Shown: positions 46,889 to 56,737 of the stretch, piece by piece | Layout of the letters: each line of letters starts with the position of its first letter | How positions within the stretch are numbered: the stretch's first letter is position 1 | Source: Natronohydrobacter sp. | Lineage (GTDB): Bacteria; Pseudomonadota; Alphaproteobacteria; Rhodobacterales; Rhodobacteraceae | Assembly (NCBI GenBank): GCA_020832555.1 | Contig: JAFIEM010000004.1 | Coordinates: 18,845 to 82,844 of the forward strand | Length of the DNA stretch: 64,000 nucleotides | Direction of reading: 5' to 3' | Position numbers and translations under genes: made by a program | Notes under the pieces: generated by a model | The model's database searches: none | The model's input: the letters and a program-made list of their open reading frames with translations, nothing else | What the model was told of the DNA's origin: nothing

Positions 46889-49800
46889 ATGCCGATGACC
46901 CCAAGCCCGGAGTGTCCACCTGAATTGCGCGCAGAGGCAGGCGCGCTGTCAGTCCCGGCGCCTTCGACACTCTTGCTGGAGATTGATCTGCGCGCGCAAT
47001 CCATCGTCAATCTGGATTTCCGAAATCACGCGCAGGATATGATCCCGCTGCACCTGTCCTTGCGTCGCGAAACTGGCCGGATTGTCGCGAATCGCTGGTG
47101 TGACAAAGGGTGGCGGCGCGAGGTGAGCTTCCATGCACCGCTGCGACACGGGACTCACATCCTGCAACTTGTGTTTCGCAGGGGGCTTGGGCGCGGCATC
47201 TGTGTTGATCTGTCGCTCGACGGTTCTGCGCTGGGGTCTCTCGATGCACTCCCGCGACGTGATCCAGAAGGCCGTCTTGGTCTGCGACGTGGCTTTCCTG
47301 ACCTTGGGACGATCGGTGCGATCACCTGGCCTGAGGGTGTGCGCGCTGTGCGGGTGCTACACGCCATCGGGGCAGGGGTCTTGCATCTGACGCCGCGGCT
47401 GGAAGTCGTGATGCAGGATGCGGGCATAGAGGCAATGCTCGATTCCGCCGGTGACATGCCCGCGCGTCCGTTCATTCCATTACAGTCCGAATCTGGTAGC
47501 CATAGCGCCGCGCTTGTGCCGGGTTGGGTCTGGCAGGGGCGCGAGGGGTCGGATGTGATGCTTCTTGCGCGTGACCGGACAGGCCAGGTGATCGCGCGCC
47601 ACAAACTGACCAAGGCGCAGATTCTGGGGCTGCTGGAACGGCCAGAAGTGCTCTGGCAAATCCGCCATGACACAGTGGCGCGATTGCAGATGCTGGAGCA
47701 TGTGCATTTCGCGGATCTGTGGTCCAGCCTTCCGCCTGCGGCGCGTATGTTGCTGGCGCGTGAGGCTCAACGCCACCCCGCAGCCGGTTTTTCGCCCCCG
47801 CAAGAAATTGCCCCGCCTGATCTCACCCAACATATGCGAACCCCCGCCGCCGCGGCTTGCGATGCGTTCCATCGCAGCCGGGTTTCGCTGCGCTCTCCTG
47901 ATCCTGTAGAGAAGCTTCGGTCTCTGGTTCATGCTGATCGCCTTGATCCCGAGCAGATACGCCAGCTTGGGTTGCTGCTGACGGAATGGTTTTGCCTGTA
48001 TGGTGATCCAAATGATCTGGCGAAAGCCATGCGTGATCTGGGCGTTCAGGACTGGGCGGATATTCAGGAACCCTGGGGACGGGTCGCGGCTTTGCCATTG
48101 CTCTGGGCCGCCGGTGACTGGAAGACCTGTCAGCACATCCTGAAAACAAGTTGCGCCCAACGACCCGGTTGGGTCGTTACGCCGGCGCTGGGCTGGCTTG
48201 CATCTGCTCTGGCCAGAGACATGCCAGACCTCTCGGGTAACCGGCCCGACTTGGCGCAGCGCGTTGCCATGTCGCTCGCGCTCCTCGAACTGATCGCTGC
48301 GCTAGCCCCGGCCTATATGGCGCAAATGAGCTGCCAGCGCCTGATTTCCGGCGTGCTGGAATTGCTCGCGGCACGTCACACAATGCCGGATTGGTGCCAG
48401 TCGCGTTTCGTCGAACTTGCCCTGCAAGCCTATGGGCTGAACATGAATTTCTGGCGGCGGAACCCCGAAAGATTGCCTGCGTCCCTGTTGCCCTGGCGCA
48501 CTGCCTTTGCCGGGCTGCATGCGGCGGCAATGGCCGGGGACTGGCAAGCACTGGGTCGCAGAGCCCGGCCGTTTCTGACCAGACCCATTGCCGGAAGCGA
48601 GACCTTGCGCCGACTCGCGCTTTCGTCAGAGGCGCTTGTCTGCGATGAGACGGGTCTGCCCATGATGCACGTCTTGAGCAGTGTCGCTGCACCGGCGCAG
48701 ACCGAGGAAGCTGCGCTGCGCTGGCTGGCATTTCCGCGAAGCGACGCGACCAAGGCGGCGCTTCCGCTCGACAACGAAGTTCCGGTACATCGCGCGGCCT
48801 GTGCAGCACTTGTCGCGGCAACGCCTGATGTGGGTCGTCCGGCCATGTCGCATGCGCAGCGCCATCTGGGCCACCATGTGCAGGCCGTGCTCAAAGTGCT
48901 GCGTACAGGAAGCCCCCTCGCGCGCGCGCAGTTGCTGGAGGCTGTGACCGCCACGCGCAGCCTGATCCGACCGGAAGCCGGGTTTCTGGGCGTCGCGGGC
49001 TTGCTGGCTCTGGCCGAGGCTCTGACCCGCAATGGCTATCCCATAGCCGCGCGCACCTGTATCAGCTTCGTGACCGAAGCCGCGCAGCGCCTCGCCCCGG
49101 AGCGAATTCTGTCATATCCTGCTGTCCAGCTCGCTCTTGCCCGTTTCGACGCCGCGAGCCCCGACCCGGCTTTGCGGGCTGCGCTGCGAGCGTGCCTGCC
49201 ACATGACACGCAGATGCAACCCGGCCCTGCCGAGGACCCGCAAGCATCGGCGCTGCGCATGGCGTCCAACCCTTTCGCGGATACAGTCGTGGCGTTGATT
49301 TCCTGCCATGCCAATCTGGCGACGCGCGTGCCGGAGATACAGGCGGCATGGGGGGGGCGGCTCGCGGAATGGGGGATTCCGCTGATCGTGGTGACTGGGC
49401 GCGCAGCAGGGCAGATAGCAGGCGTCGGGCCGCGCTTCGATGGGTGGCATCTGCAACTTGATGCTCCCGATGATTACGAAGGTCTGCCGCAGAAAATTCT
49501 TGCACTGTCCGAATGGGCGCTGGCGCAGACCGGGTTTTCGCGCATCTACAAGATTGATGATGATTGCTTTCTGAATGTGGAGGCGTTTTTTTCCGATCCC
49601 AGCTATCTGACATTTCCCTATTACGGGCGGCCTTTGCGCCGTGCCCCCGGCGACATGGACCGCGCCTGGCATATCGGCCGCGCACAAACACCGCGTGGGC
49701 GGCATGAACTGGACAAATCACCAGAACCTTCGCGCTATGCTGATGGCGGGTCGGGATATGTCCTTAACCGTCAGGCGCTTGCCGCGCTGTGTGCCGCGCG

Positions 49801-51181
49801 GGAAACACCGCAGGGGCGGGCACTGGAACAGGTGTCCTTCATGGAGGACAAGCTTGTGGGCGATCTGCTGGCTCAATCGGGGATCGAGGTAGCGGGGCAA
49901 AATTACGATATCGCGATCTTTCGCAAATCCGCGCCCGGACTGCCCCCATTGCCACAGTATCATTCCGGTTTCCTGCCCTTCGCAGGCGCTCAGGTGAAGC
50001 TGGCGCATCTCGATTCCGGGGGGGCACCGCAAGACGTGAGCGATGCTTTGGCTTCGCCCTGGCCCAAGCCGATGAGGATCTGGCCGTGTCACCGTCCGGC
50101 AGGATTGGGATGGGCGCAGCATGGGCTGTCGCTGGTCAGTCCGCCGGAGCGGCTTGAGCAGGCGAAATCCGCCGAAGTTGCGGTGGTCTCGGTCATGCGC
50201 AACGAGCGCTTTCTCCTGGATCATTTCCTCGCGCATTACCGCCTTCTGGGCGTCCGTGCCTTTCTGATTGTGGATAATGGTTCCGATGACGGGACATTGG
50301 AGCATCTTGTCGCGCAACCTGATGTCTCGGTCTTCACGACGGATACACCCTATCGTCAGGCGGCCTATGGTGTGATGTGGCAGGAAGCGCTGATGGCGCA
50401 TTTCCGTCTGGGCCGCTGGTCGCTGGTCGCCGATGCGGATGAACTGGCCTTCTGGACGATGCCGGATATCGCAGGTCATGTGCAGGCCGACTTGCCGCTG
50501 TTGCTGCGCGGCGACGATTTCCAGACCTGTGAGGCCGTGCGCCTGCTGATGTTCGACCTTTATCCGAAGGGTCCGCTATCGGCCGCGCAGTTCCAGCAGT
50601 CGCCCTTCATTGAGGCCAGCCATGTCGAGCGCGAACCGTTCAGCATGGAATGGCAGGGGCGTGGCCCGTGGTCGAACTGCAAGACCCTGACCAGTGCCTT
50701 GCGCCATCGTCTTTTGGCAGAAGCTGGCGCGCCTGCGCGCGCCAATCTGTTCGTGGCCCAGAAATACGCCCTGTTGCGCTATCACCCTTTCATGCAGGTT
50801 TCGACTGGGCTGCACTACATTTCCGGGGCCAAAGTCGCGGGGCGGGATCTGGCTTTTGGACATTTCAAGTATCATGCGGAATTCCATGCCAAGGCCCGGC
50901 GCGAAGCTGCGCGGGGGCAGCATTTCAACAATGCCGAGGAATACCGGAACTATCTGGCCTTGCAGGCCGAGGGGCGCGATGTGCTCTACCGACCCGGAGT
51001 GTCAGTGCCCTTGGCCGCCTGTCCACAATTGCGCCGGATATGCAGCCTGCCCGAAGCGCCGGATTTCGCAACGCTGCGCACGGGTATCCCGCAGGTGATC
51101 GTCCGGCGTATTCCGCGCCGCTCTGGCTTTCCGGTGTCGGGTATCCGACCTTCGCCGGGCGTCGAAATCAGGGTATCGTGA
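46889..51181 (+). CDS. Multidomain glycosyltransferase: galectin-like + helical + GT31-like + GT92/GT2_4-like
   Basis: 1430 aa; galectin-like residues ~25-150 (LHLSLRRETGRIVANRWCDKGWRREVSFHAPLRHG); GT31 motifs (RVPEIQAAWGG, YKIDDDCFLN, YADGGSGYVLNRQAL, MEDKLVGDLL); C-terminal VVSVMRNERFLLDHFLAHYRLLGV, DNGSDDGT, VADADEL. Confidence 0.8.
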   Translation: MPMTPSPECPPELRAEAGALSVPAPSTLLLEIDLRAQSIVNLDFRNHAQDMIPLHLSLRRETGRIVANRWCDKGWRREVSFHAPLRHGTHILQLVFRRGLGRGICVDLSLDGSALGSLDALPRRDPEGRLGLRRGFPDLGTIGAITWPEGVRAVRVLHAIGAGVLHLTPRLEVVMQDAGIEAMLDSAGDMPARPFIPLQSESGSHSAALVPGWVWQGREGSDVMLLARDRTGQVIARHKLTKAQILGLLERPEVLWQIRHDTVARLQMLEHVHFADLWSSLPPAARMLLAREAQRHPAAGFSPPQEIAPPDLTQHMRTPAAAACDAFHRSRVSLRSPDPVEKLRSLVHADRLDPEQIRQLGLLLTEWFCLYGDPNDLAKAMRDLGVQDWADIQEPWGRVAALPLLWAAGDWKTCQHILKTSCAQRPGWVVTPALGWLASALARDMPDLSGNRPDLAQRVAMSLALLELIAALAPAYMAQMSCQRLISGVLELLAARHTMPDWCQSRFVELALQAYGLNMNFWRRNPERLPASLLPWRTAFAGLHAAAMAGDWQALGRRARPFLTRPIAGSETLRRLALSSEALVCDETGLPMMHVLSSVAAPAQTEEAALRWLAFPRSDATKAALPLDNEVPVHRAACAALVAATPDVGRPAMSHAQRHLGHHVQAVLKVLRTGSPLARAQLLEAVTATRSLIRPEAGFLGVAGLLALAEALTRNGYPIAARTCISFVTEAAQRLAPERILSYPAVQLALARFDAASPDPALRAALRACLPHDTQMQPGPAEDPQASALRMASNPFADTVVALISCHANLATRVPEIQAAWGGRLAEWGIPLIVVTGRAAGQIAGVGPRFDGWHLQLDAPDDYEGLPQKILALSEWALAQTGFSRIYKIDDDCFLNVEAFFSDPSYLTFPYYGRPLRRAPGDMDRAWHIGRAQTPRGRHELDKSPEPSRYADGGSGYVLNRQALAALCAARETPQGRALEQVSFMEDKLVGDLLAQSGIEVAGQNYDIAIFRKSAPGLPPLPQYHSGFLPFAGAQVKLAHLDSGGAPQDVSDALASPWPKPMRIWPCHRPAGLGWAQHGLSLVSPPERLEQAKSAEVAVVSVMRNERFLLDHFLAHYRLLGVRAFLIVDNGSDDGTLEHLVAQPDVSVFTTDTPYRQAAYGVMWQEALMAHFRLGRWSLVADADELAFWTMPDIAGHVQADLPLLLRGDDFQTCEAVRLLMFDLYPKGPLSAAQFQQSPFIEASHVEREPFSMEWQGRGPWSNCKTLTSALRHRLLAEAGAPARANLFVAQKYALLRYHPFMQVSTGLHYISGAKVAGRDLAFGHFKYHAEFHAKARREAARGQHFNNAEEYRNYLALQAEGRDVLYRPGVSVPLAACPQLRRICSLPEAPDFATLRTGIPQVIVRRIPRRSGFPVSGIRPSPGVEIRVS

Positions 51182-52205
51182 GGCGAAAGCCTTCGGGGAT
51201 TGTGTCCTGCCCGTCCAACACCAAATCGGTCATGATCGCAGCCAGGGCAGGGGCCATGGCAAAGCCGATCTTGAAACCGCCATTGAAGACATATTGCCCT
51301 GCGCGCCCCGGCCAGGCGCCCATCAGCGGCGCGCGGCTCTTTGCGCGTGGCCGGACCCCGGCCCAGCGGTGGATCTCAGGTGCGTCATGCAGTGCGGGAC
51401 AGAGCATCCGGGCTTGCGCGACCAGAGCATCGCAGGCCGAGTCCGTACTGGACGGGTCATCGAATGCGCGCTCGGTCGTCGATCCGATGGCTACGGTCCC
51501 GTCGGCATGGGGCACGATATGCAACCCGTCGGCGAATATCTGCGGCGCATCCGGGCAGGACAAGGCAAGGGCGACCGACTGGCCCTTGACGCCCGCACCG
51601 ATATCCACGCCCAGATCACGCGACAGATCCAGCAAGCCCTCATAACCTGTGGCCCAGATGACTGTGCCATCGGGGGGTGTTTCGCCGCTCTCCACTTCCA
51701 CGCCCAGATTTTGCAGCGCACTCACCAGCGCCGCGCCTGCCTTGCGCGGGTGTAGCCGCGCGCTGAGCGTGTCATGCACCACCCAGCCCGAGGGGGTATT
51801 CAGCGGCAGCCCTGGCGCATCTGTCGCGCGCAAGACCCGCCATTCGGCGAAACCCTGCCACAAATCGCGCGCCTGCGCGGCGCGGGCATGGGCCAGATCC
51901 AGCTTGTCTGCCGGAACCGGCTGCACACGTCCAGGGCGTGCATAGCCGGGGTCACGACCGGAACGCGCGGTCACCCCGGCCCAGAACGCATCGGCCATGC
52001 GCAGCGCCTCGAACTGAAACGCTTTCTTGGTATTCCAGTTTTCCGGCACATGCGGGGCCAGAGCCCCCACAAGCCCCCCGCTCGACCCGGCGCAGGGCGC
52101 GCGTTTCTCGATCACCCGTACGCGCGCTCCGCGCTGCGCGCAGCTATAGGCCAGCGCAAGCCCGAAGATGCCTGCGCCCATGATCGTCAGATCGGCCATT
52201 GTCAT
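51168..52205 (-). CDS. FAD-dependent oxidoreductase (MnmC C-terminal-domain-like, DAO family)
   Basis: MTMADLTIMGAGIFGLALAYSCAQRGARVRVIE dinucleotide fold; divergent from mnmD. Confidence 0.82.
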   Translation of the reverse strand: MTMADLTIMGAGIFGLALAYSCAQRGARVRVIEKRAPCAGSSGGLVGALAPHVPENWNTKKAFQFEALRMADAFWAGVTARSGRDPGYARPGRVQPVPADKLDLAHARAAQARDLWQGFAEWRVLRATDAPGLPLNTPSGWVVHDTLSARLHPRKAGAALVSALQNLGVEVESGETPPDGTVIWATGYEGLLDLSRDLGVDIGAGVKGQSVALALSCPDAPQIFADGLHIVPHADGTVAIGSTTERAFDDPSSTDSACDALVAQARMLCPALHDAPEIHRWAGVRPRAKSRAPLMGAWPGRAGQYVFNGGFKIGFAMAPALAAIMTDLVLDGQDTIPEGFRLTIP

Positions 52206-52257
52206 TTCCCCTGCGCCAAGACACAACTGCTGAACATGTGACATAAAGCAGAGCACG

Positions 52258-52911
52258 ATGCAGGACCAGCTTGCAGAATTGGCGTGGCGGGACGGCGGTA
52301 TCCCGGTTTCAACCCGATTCGACGACCCATATTTTTCACTGCAAAGCGGTCTGGAGGAGACGCGCCATGTGTTTTTGCGCGGCAATGGTCTGCCAGAGCG
52401 GGCGCGTCCGGGCTTCCGGATCGCCGAGCTTGGCTTCGGCACCGGACTGAACCTGCTTGCAACCGCGGCTGCTGTGACCAAGGGGCCGGTGCATTATACC
52501 AGTTTCGAAGCCTTTCCCATGGCGTCTGAGGACATGGCGCGCGCGCTTGCGGCCTTTCCCGAACTCGATGCCTCTGCCCTGATCGCTGCCTGGGCGCGGG
52601 GCGCGCGGCACTTCACGCTTGGGGCGCTGGAGGTCGAGATCATTGTCGGAGACGCGCGCCATACCTTGCCGGAGTGGCCGTTCAGGGCAGATGCCTGGTA
52701 TCTCGACGGCTTTTCGCCAGCGAAAAACCCGGAGCTCTGGTCAGAACCGCTGATGACGCAGGTGGCCACCCATACTGCGCCGGGGGGAACATTCGCGACC
52801 TACACGGCGGCCGGCCATGTTCGTCGGGCTTTGTCGCAGGCAGGTTTCACCGTGACGCGCAGCCCCGGTTACGGGCGAAAGCGGCATATGAGCCAAGGGG
52901 TCATGGCATGA
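52258..52911 (+). CDS. mnmD: tRNA (5-methylaminomethyl-2-thiouridylate)-methyltransferase MnmD
   Basis: FRIAELGFGTGLNLLAT, WYLDGFSPAKNPELWSEPLM, YGRKRHMSQGVM. Confidence 0.9.
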   Translation: MQDQLAELAWRDGGIPVSTRFDDPYFSLQSGLEETRHVFLRGNGLPERARPGFRIAELGFGTGLNLLATAAAVTKGPVHYTSFEAFPMASEDMARALAAFPELDASALIAAWARGARHFTLGALEVEIIVGDARHTLPEWPFRADAWYLDGFSPAKNPELWSEPLMTQVATHTAPGGTFATYTAAGHVRRALSQAGFTVTRSPGYGRKRHMSQGVMA

Positions 52912-53777
52912 CACCGCAGAACAATACATTGGGCATCTGGCTTATGGTTGCCACTGCCTTTGTTTTTGCCATGCAGGATGGGTTGTCGCGCCATCTGGCG
53001 GGCGAATATAATGTCTTCATGATCATCATGATCCGCTATTGGTTCTTCGCCAGCTTCGTGATCGTGGTCGCTGCGCGCAAGGCGGGCGGGTTACGTCAGG
53101 CGGTTGCGACAAAGCAACCTGTGCTCCAGATCTTCCGGGGCGTGCTTCTGGCGCTCGAAGTCTGTGTGATGGTCACGGCATTTGTCCTGTTGGGGCTGGT
53201 CGAAAGCCATGCAGTCTTTGCCGTCTACCCGCTTCTGGTTGCGGCGCTGTCCGGCCCAATTCTGGGCGAGAAAGTCGGCTGGCGGCGCTGGGCGGCTATC
53301 GGGATCGGTTTTGTCGGTGTGATTATCATTCTGGAACCGGGCTTTGGCGTTTTCCAGCCTGCAGCCCTGCTGGCTTTGCTGGCGTCGTTCATGTTCGCGC
53401 TCTACAGTCTGTTGACCCGCTACGCTGCGCGCAAGGACAGTGCGGCGGTCAGCTTTTTCTGGACCGGCACGACGGGTGCCATAACCATGACGCTGATCGG
53501 CATCTGGTTCTGGGAGCCGATGGCGCAGGGTGACTGGCTGTGGATGATACTTCTGTGCATGACCGCAGCCTTCAGCCATTTCCTGCTGATCCGCGCCTAT
53601 GAACTGGCCGAGGCCAGTGCGGTCCAACCCTTCGCCTATCTGCAACTGCCTTTTGCAGCAGCACTGGGCGTGCTGATATTCAACGAGACGCTGCGCAGCA
53701 ATGTCGTCCTCGGAACCTGCGTGGTCGTCGCGGCAGGGCTGTTCACGCTCTGGCGGACAAGGGTGAAAGCGGGCTGA
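52908..53777 (+). CDS. EamA/DMT family transporter
   Basis: Ten-TM pattern with two EamA repeats; 4-bp overlap with mnmD. Confidence 0.9.
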   Translation: MTPQNNTLGIWLMVATAFVFAMQDGLSRHLAGEYNVFMIIMIRYWFFASFVIVVAARKAGGLRQAVATKQPVLQIFRGVLLALEVCVMVTAFVLLGLVESHAVFAVYPLLVAALSGPILGEKVGWRRWAAIGIGFVGVIIILEPGFGVFQPAALLALLASFMFALYSLLTRYAARKDSAAVSFFWTGTTGAITMTLIGIWFWEPMAQGDWLWMILLCMTAAFSHFLLIRAYELAEASAVQPFAYLQLPFAAALGVLIFNETLRSNVVLGTCVVVAAGLFTLWRTRVKAG

Positions 53778-53835
53778 GCGCATTGCACCTGCCCTTTTGC
53801 CGCCCTAGAGTGACGGCAAGCACGAGGGAGGGGAT

Positions 53836-55338
53836 ATGCACAGGCTTTGGGTTCTGGTCGCAATACAGGCCACGGTTGCGGCTGCATCGCTTGTCGTCGA
53901 GATCGTGGCGGGGCGAATGCTGGCGCCCTATGTCGGTATGTCGCTCTACACCTGGACCTCGGTCATAGCGGTGGTTCTGGCGGGATTTTCGGCGGGGCAC
54001 TGGGTTGGGGGACGACTGGCGGAATGGCCAGCAGATCGCGCGCTCAGGGCGAATGGCTGGGCCATGGTGCTGGCAGCCCTGACGACAGCGGGGGCGGTCT
54101 TCTTGCTGCGTGGTGTGGCCGGGCCGGTGATCACGGCCTTGCAAGACCCGGTGGCCGCCATCGTAGCCTTGACGATGCTGGTGTTCTTCCTGCCGTCCTT
54201 TTTCGCCGGTATCCCGGCCCCGATCCTGTCACAGATCGCCGTGACACGTCACCCGGAACATTCGGGCCGCGCGCTGGGCGCGATGTTCGCAGCCGGAGCA
54301 TGGGGCGCGATCATCGGCACCTTGGCGGCAGGGTTCCTGTTCATCTCGTGGTTGGGCTCGGTCGGAACGCTGACAGTTGTCACTGTGGTCTATATCGCGG
54401 TCGCGCTCTATAGCTTTGCGGCTGCGCGGGCGACACGTCGCTGGGTGGTCGAGGGGGCATTGGTGTCCCTGATCCCGCTGGTGCTGGCGGGCGCGGCGCT
54501 CTATCGCCCTGATCCCTGCACGCGCGAAAGCGATTATTTCTGTATCCGTGTGGTCGATATCTCGCCCAGCCCGGCGGAACCTGTGCGGCTGATGGTGCTG
54601 GATCATCTGGTGCATGGCATTTCCGACGGGCTGGACCCCACAGCCATGCTGACCCCGCATGGCATGATGCAGGACGGGCTGTCGCGGATGCGCATGGCGG
54701 GGCGCGATCATTGGGACGGGTTCATCATCGGGGGCGGCACCTATACAGTGCCGCGCGCCTGGGTCGAGATGGGGGAACCGGTCGCGGTGACTGTGGCCGA
54801 GGTCGATCCGGTCGTGACCGAGGTTGCGGCTGAAAGTTTCTGGTTCGACCCTGACAGTGTGCGGGTGATCCATACGGATGCGCGGATCGTGCTGGCGCGC
54901 GAGGACACGACCTATGATCTGATCCTTGGCGATGCGTTTACGGATATCGCGGCCCCACCGCATCTGATCACGCGCGAGTTCTTCGAACTGGCTGCATCGC
55001 GCCTGAACCCGGACGGGTCTTTCCTGATGACAATCATCGACCATATCGACCGGCTGGACGTTCTGGCATCCTTGACGGTGACGGCGCGCGAGGTTTTTGA
55101 TGTGGTCGAGATCTGGGCTGATCCGAGCCATGATATGAGCCAGTCGCGCAGGGTCTTTCTGATGGTGGCGGGCGATACGCGGTCGCCGGTCAGCCAGATC
55201 CGCCATGACGGGCCAGAGCCGCGGCAGGCGGTGCGGGTGTCGGCGGCATCCTTGCAGGCGATAATCGATGAACGCCGTGCCATTGTGCTGACAGATGATT
55301 ACGCCCCGATCGACCGGCTTCTGGGGACTGGCGGGTAA
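53836..55338 (+). CDS. Fused MFS-like membrane / spermidine-synthase-like protein
   Basis: N-terminal multi-TM (VVEIVAGRMLAPYVGMSLYTWTSVIAVVLAGFSAGHWVGGRLAE), C-terminal SAM-fold (FIIGGGTYTVPRAW, VAEVDPVVTEVA, DLILGDAFTD). Confidence 0.92.
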   Translation: MHRLWVLVAIQATVAAASLVVEIVAGRMLAPYVGMSLYTWTSVIAVVLAGFSAGHWVGGRLAEWPADRALRANGWAMVLAALTTAGAVFLLRGVAGPVITALQDPVAAIVALTMLVFFLPSFFAGIPAPILSQIAVTRHPEHSGRALGAMFAAGAWGAIIGTLAAGFLFISWLGSVGTLTVVTVVYIAVALYSFAAARATRRWVVEGALVSLIPLVLAGAALYRPDPCTRESDYFCIRVVDISPSPAEPVRLMVLDHLVHGISDGLDPTAMLTPHGMMQDGLSRMRMAGRDHWDGFIIGGGTYTVPRAWVEMGEPVAVTVAEVDPVVTEVAAESFWFDPDSVRVIHTDARIVLAREDTTYDLILGDAFTDIAAPPHLITREFFELAASRLNPDGSFLMTIIDHIDRLDVLASLTVTAREVFDVVEIWADPSHDMSQSRRVFLMVAGDTRSPVSQIRHDGPEPRQAVRVSAASLQAIIDERRAIVLTDDYAPIDRLLGTGG

Positions 55339-55339
55339 A

Positions 55340-55360
55340 GGGGGCGCTCGCGCCCCCTCT
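55340..55360. terminator. Terminator hairpin between convergent genes
   Basis: GGGGGCG-CTCG-CGCCCCC followed by TCTT. Confidence 0.65.
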
Positions 55361-55380
55361 TGGGCCTTTGGCCCAATTCA

Positions 55381-55420
55381 CCCCCTGAGGATATTTCTGC
55401 AAGAATGAAAGCAGGATAAG
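55381..55420. repeat. Intergenic element with GAGGATATTTCTGCAAGAATGAAAG core (copy 2)
   Basis: Similar to 23294..23330; also lies just after a terminator hairpin. Confidence 0.45.
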
Positions 55421-55474
55421 AAAAACGGGCGGCGCAATCTGCACCGCCCGAATGATTTTGGTCGTGATGGGATT

Positions 55475-56737
55475 TCAGCCGAAGATGTCGGCGACGATCC
55501 CGTTATACCAGCCGATGCTCTCCTCATAGGTCTGGCGGCGCAGGTCGGCATCTTCGCCGGTCTGGCTTATGAAGCTCGACACGCTTGCGATCTTCTCATC
55601 CGTCGGCTCGTAATTCGCGCCGACCTTCACCCCGTCATCGGTCGCGATCAGCGACCAGCAGGTGTTCGAATAGCGCGCCGGGAAGAGGCGGCTGCCGGTC
55701 AGTTCGTGGCGGATGACATTGGCCACGACCTTGGCCTGTGAATTGGCCGAGAAGCCCGATTTCGGCATGTCGCCCTGCGCGCTGGCATCGCCGAGAACGA
55801 ACACATTCTCGTCCATGCGCGAGCGCATATCGGCAGGCGTCACGGGTGCCCAACCCGAATCTGCGGTCAGGCCGGCGAGTTCCGCAATCTTGCCCGCTTT
55901 CTGCGCCGGGATCACGTTGCAGACATCGGCCTGCTCGACCTCGCCATCGATCACGACTTCCATCGACTCAGGGCGCACCTCGACATTCGCGCCGCCGAAA
56001 TCGGGGCCGATACGCGTGACCATGCCGGGATAGTGGCGTTCCCAACCTTCCTCGAACAGGGCCTGTTTCGAATAGTTCTCTTTCGGGTCCACGATCAGGA
56101 TCTTCGCAGTCGGGTTCGATTCCGAGAGCATATGCGCCACCATCGAGATCCGCTCGCCAGGTCCAGGCGGGCAACGGTAGGGGTTCGGCGGCGCGACCAT
56201 GACAAAAAGGCCGCCTTCGCGCATGTTCTCGATCTGGTGTTTCAGAAGCTGGACCTGCGTGCCGGATTTGTAGGCATGCGGCATGAGGCTTTGCTGGCTG
56301 ACATTCCAGCCCGGAACCGAACCTTCGACGAAATCAATGCCGGGTGCGACCACGAGGCGATCATAAGGCACGGATTCGCCCGAGGCGAGTGCGACCGTTT
56401 TTGCGTCGCGGTCCACCCCCACGGCCCAGTCATGGATCACATTGACGCCGGTACGCGCAATATTGCCATAGTCATGACCAAGCGCATCATATTCCCAGAA
56501 CCCGCCCAGATAGAGATTGGAGAAATAGCAGGTATAGTAGCGCCGCGAGGGTTCGATCAGGGTGACATCGACGGCACCATCGCTGTCCTTGGCGATGTAG
56601 CGCGCGACCGTGCCGCCGCCTGATCCGCCACCGATCACGACAACCCGCGGGCGTGTCTGGCCGAGCACTGCGGGTGCCGATAGTGCGGCTGTGGCAAGCG
56701 TCGCCGTGCCCAGAAATCTGCGTCTGTTGAGTTTCAT
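55475..56737 (-). CDS. soxF: SoxF-like flavocytochrome c sulfide dehydrogenase flavoprotein
   Basis: Tat-type leader MKLNRRRFLGTATLATAALSAPAVLG; VVVIGGGSGGGTVARYIAKDSDGAVDVTLIEP. Confidence 0.92.
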   Translation of the reverse strand: MKLNRRRFLGTATLATAALSAPAVLGQTRPRVVVIGGGSGGGTVARYIAKDSDGAVDVTLIEPSRRYYTCYFSNLYLGGFWEYDALGHDYGNIARTGVNVIHDWAVGVDRDAKTVALASGESVPYDRLVVAPGIDFVEGSVPGWNVSQQSLMPHAYKSGTQVQLLKHQIENMREGGLFVMVAPPNPYRCPPGPGERISMVAHMLSESNPTAKILIVDPKENYSKQALFEEGWERHYPGMVTRIGPDFGGANVEVRPESMEVVIDGEVEQADVCNVIPAQKAGKIAELAGLTADSGWAPVTPADMRSRMDENVFVLGDASAQGDMPKSGFSANSQAKVVANVIRHELTGSRLFPARYSNTCWSLIATDDGVKVGANYEPTDEKIASVSSFISQTGEDADLRRQTYEESIGWYNGIVADIFG

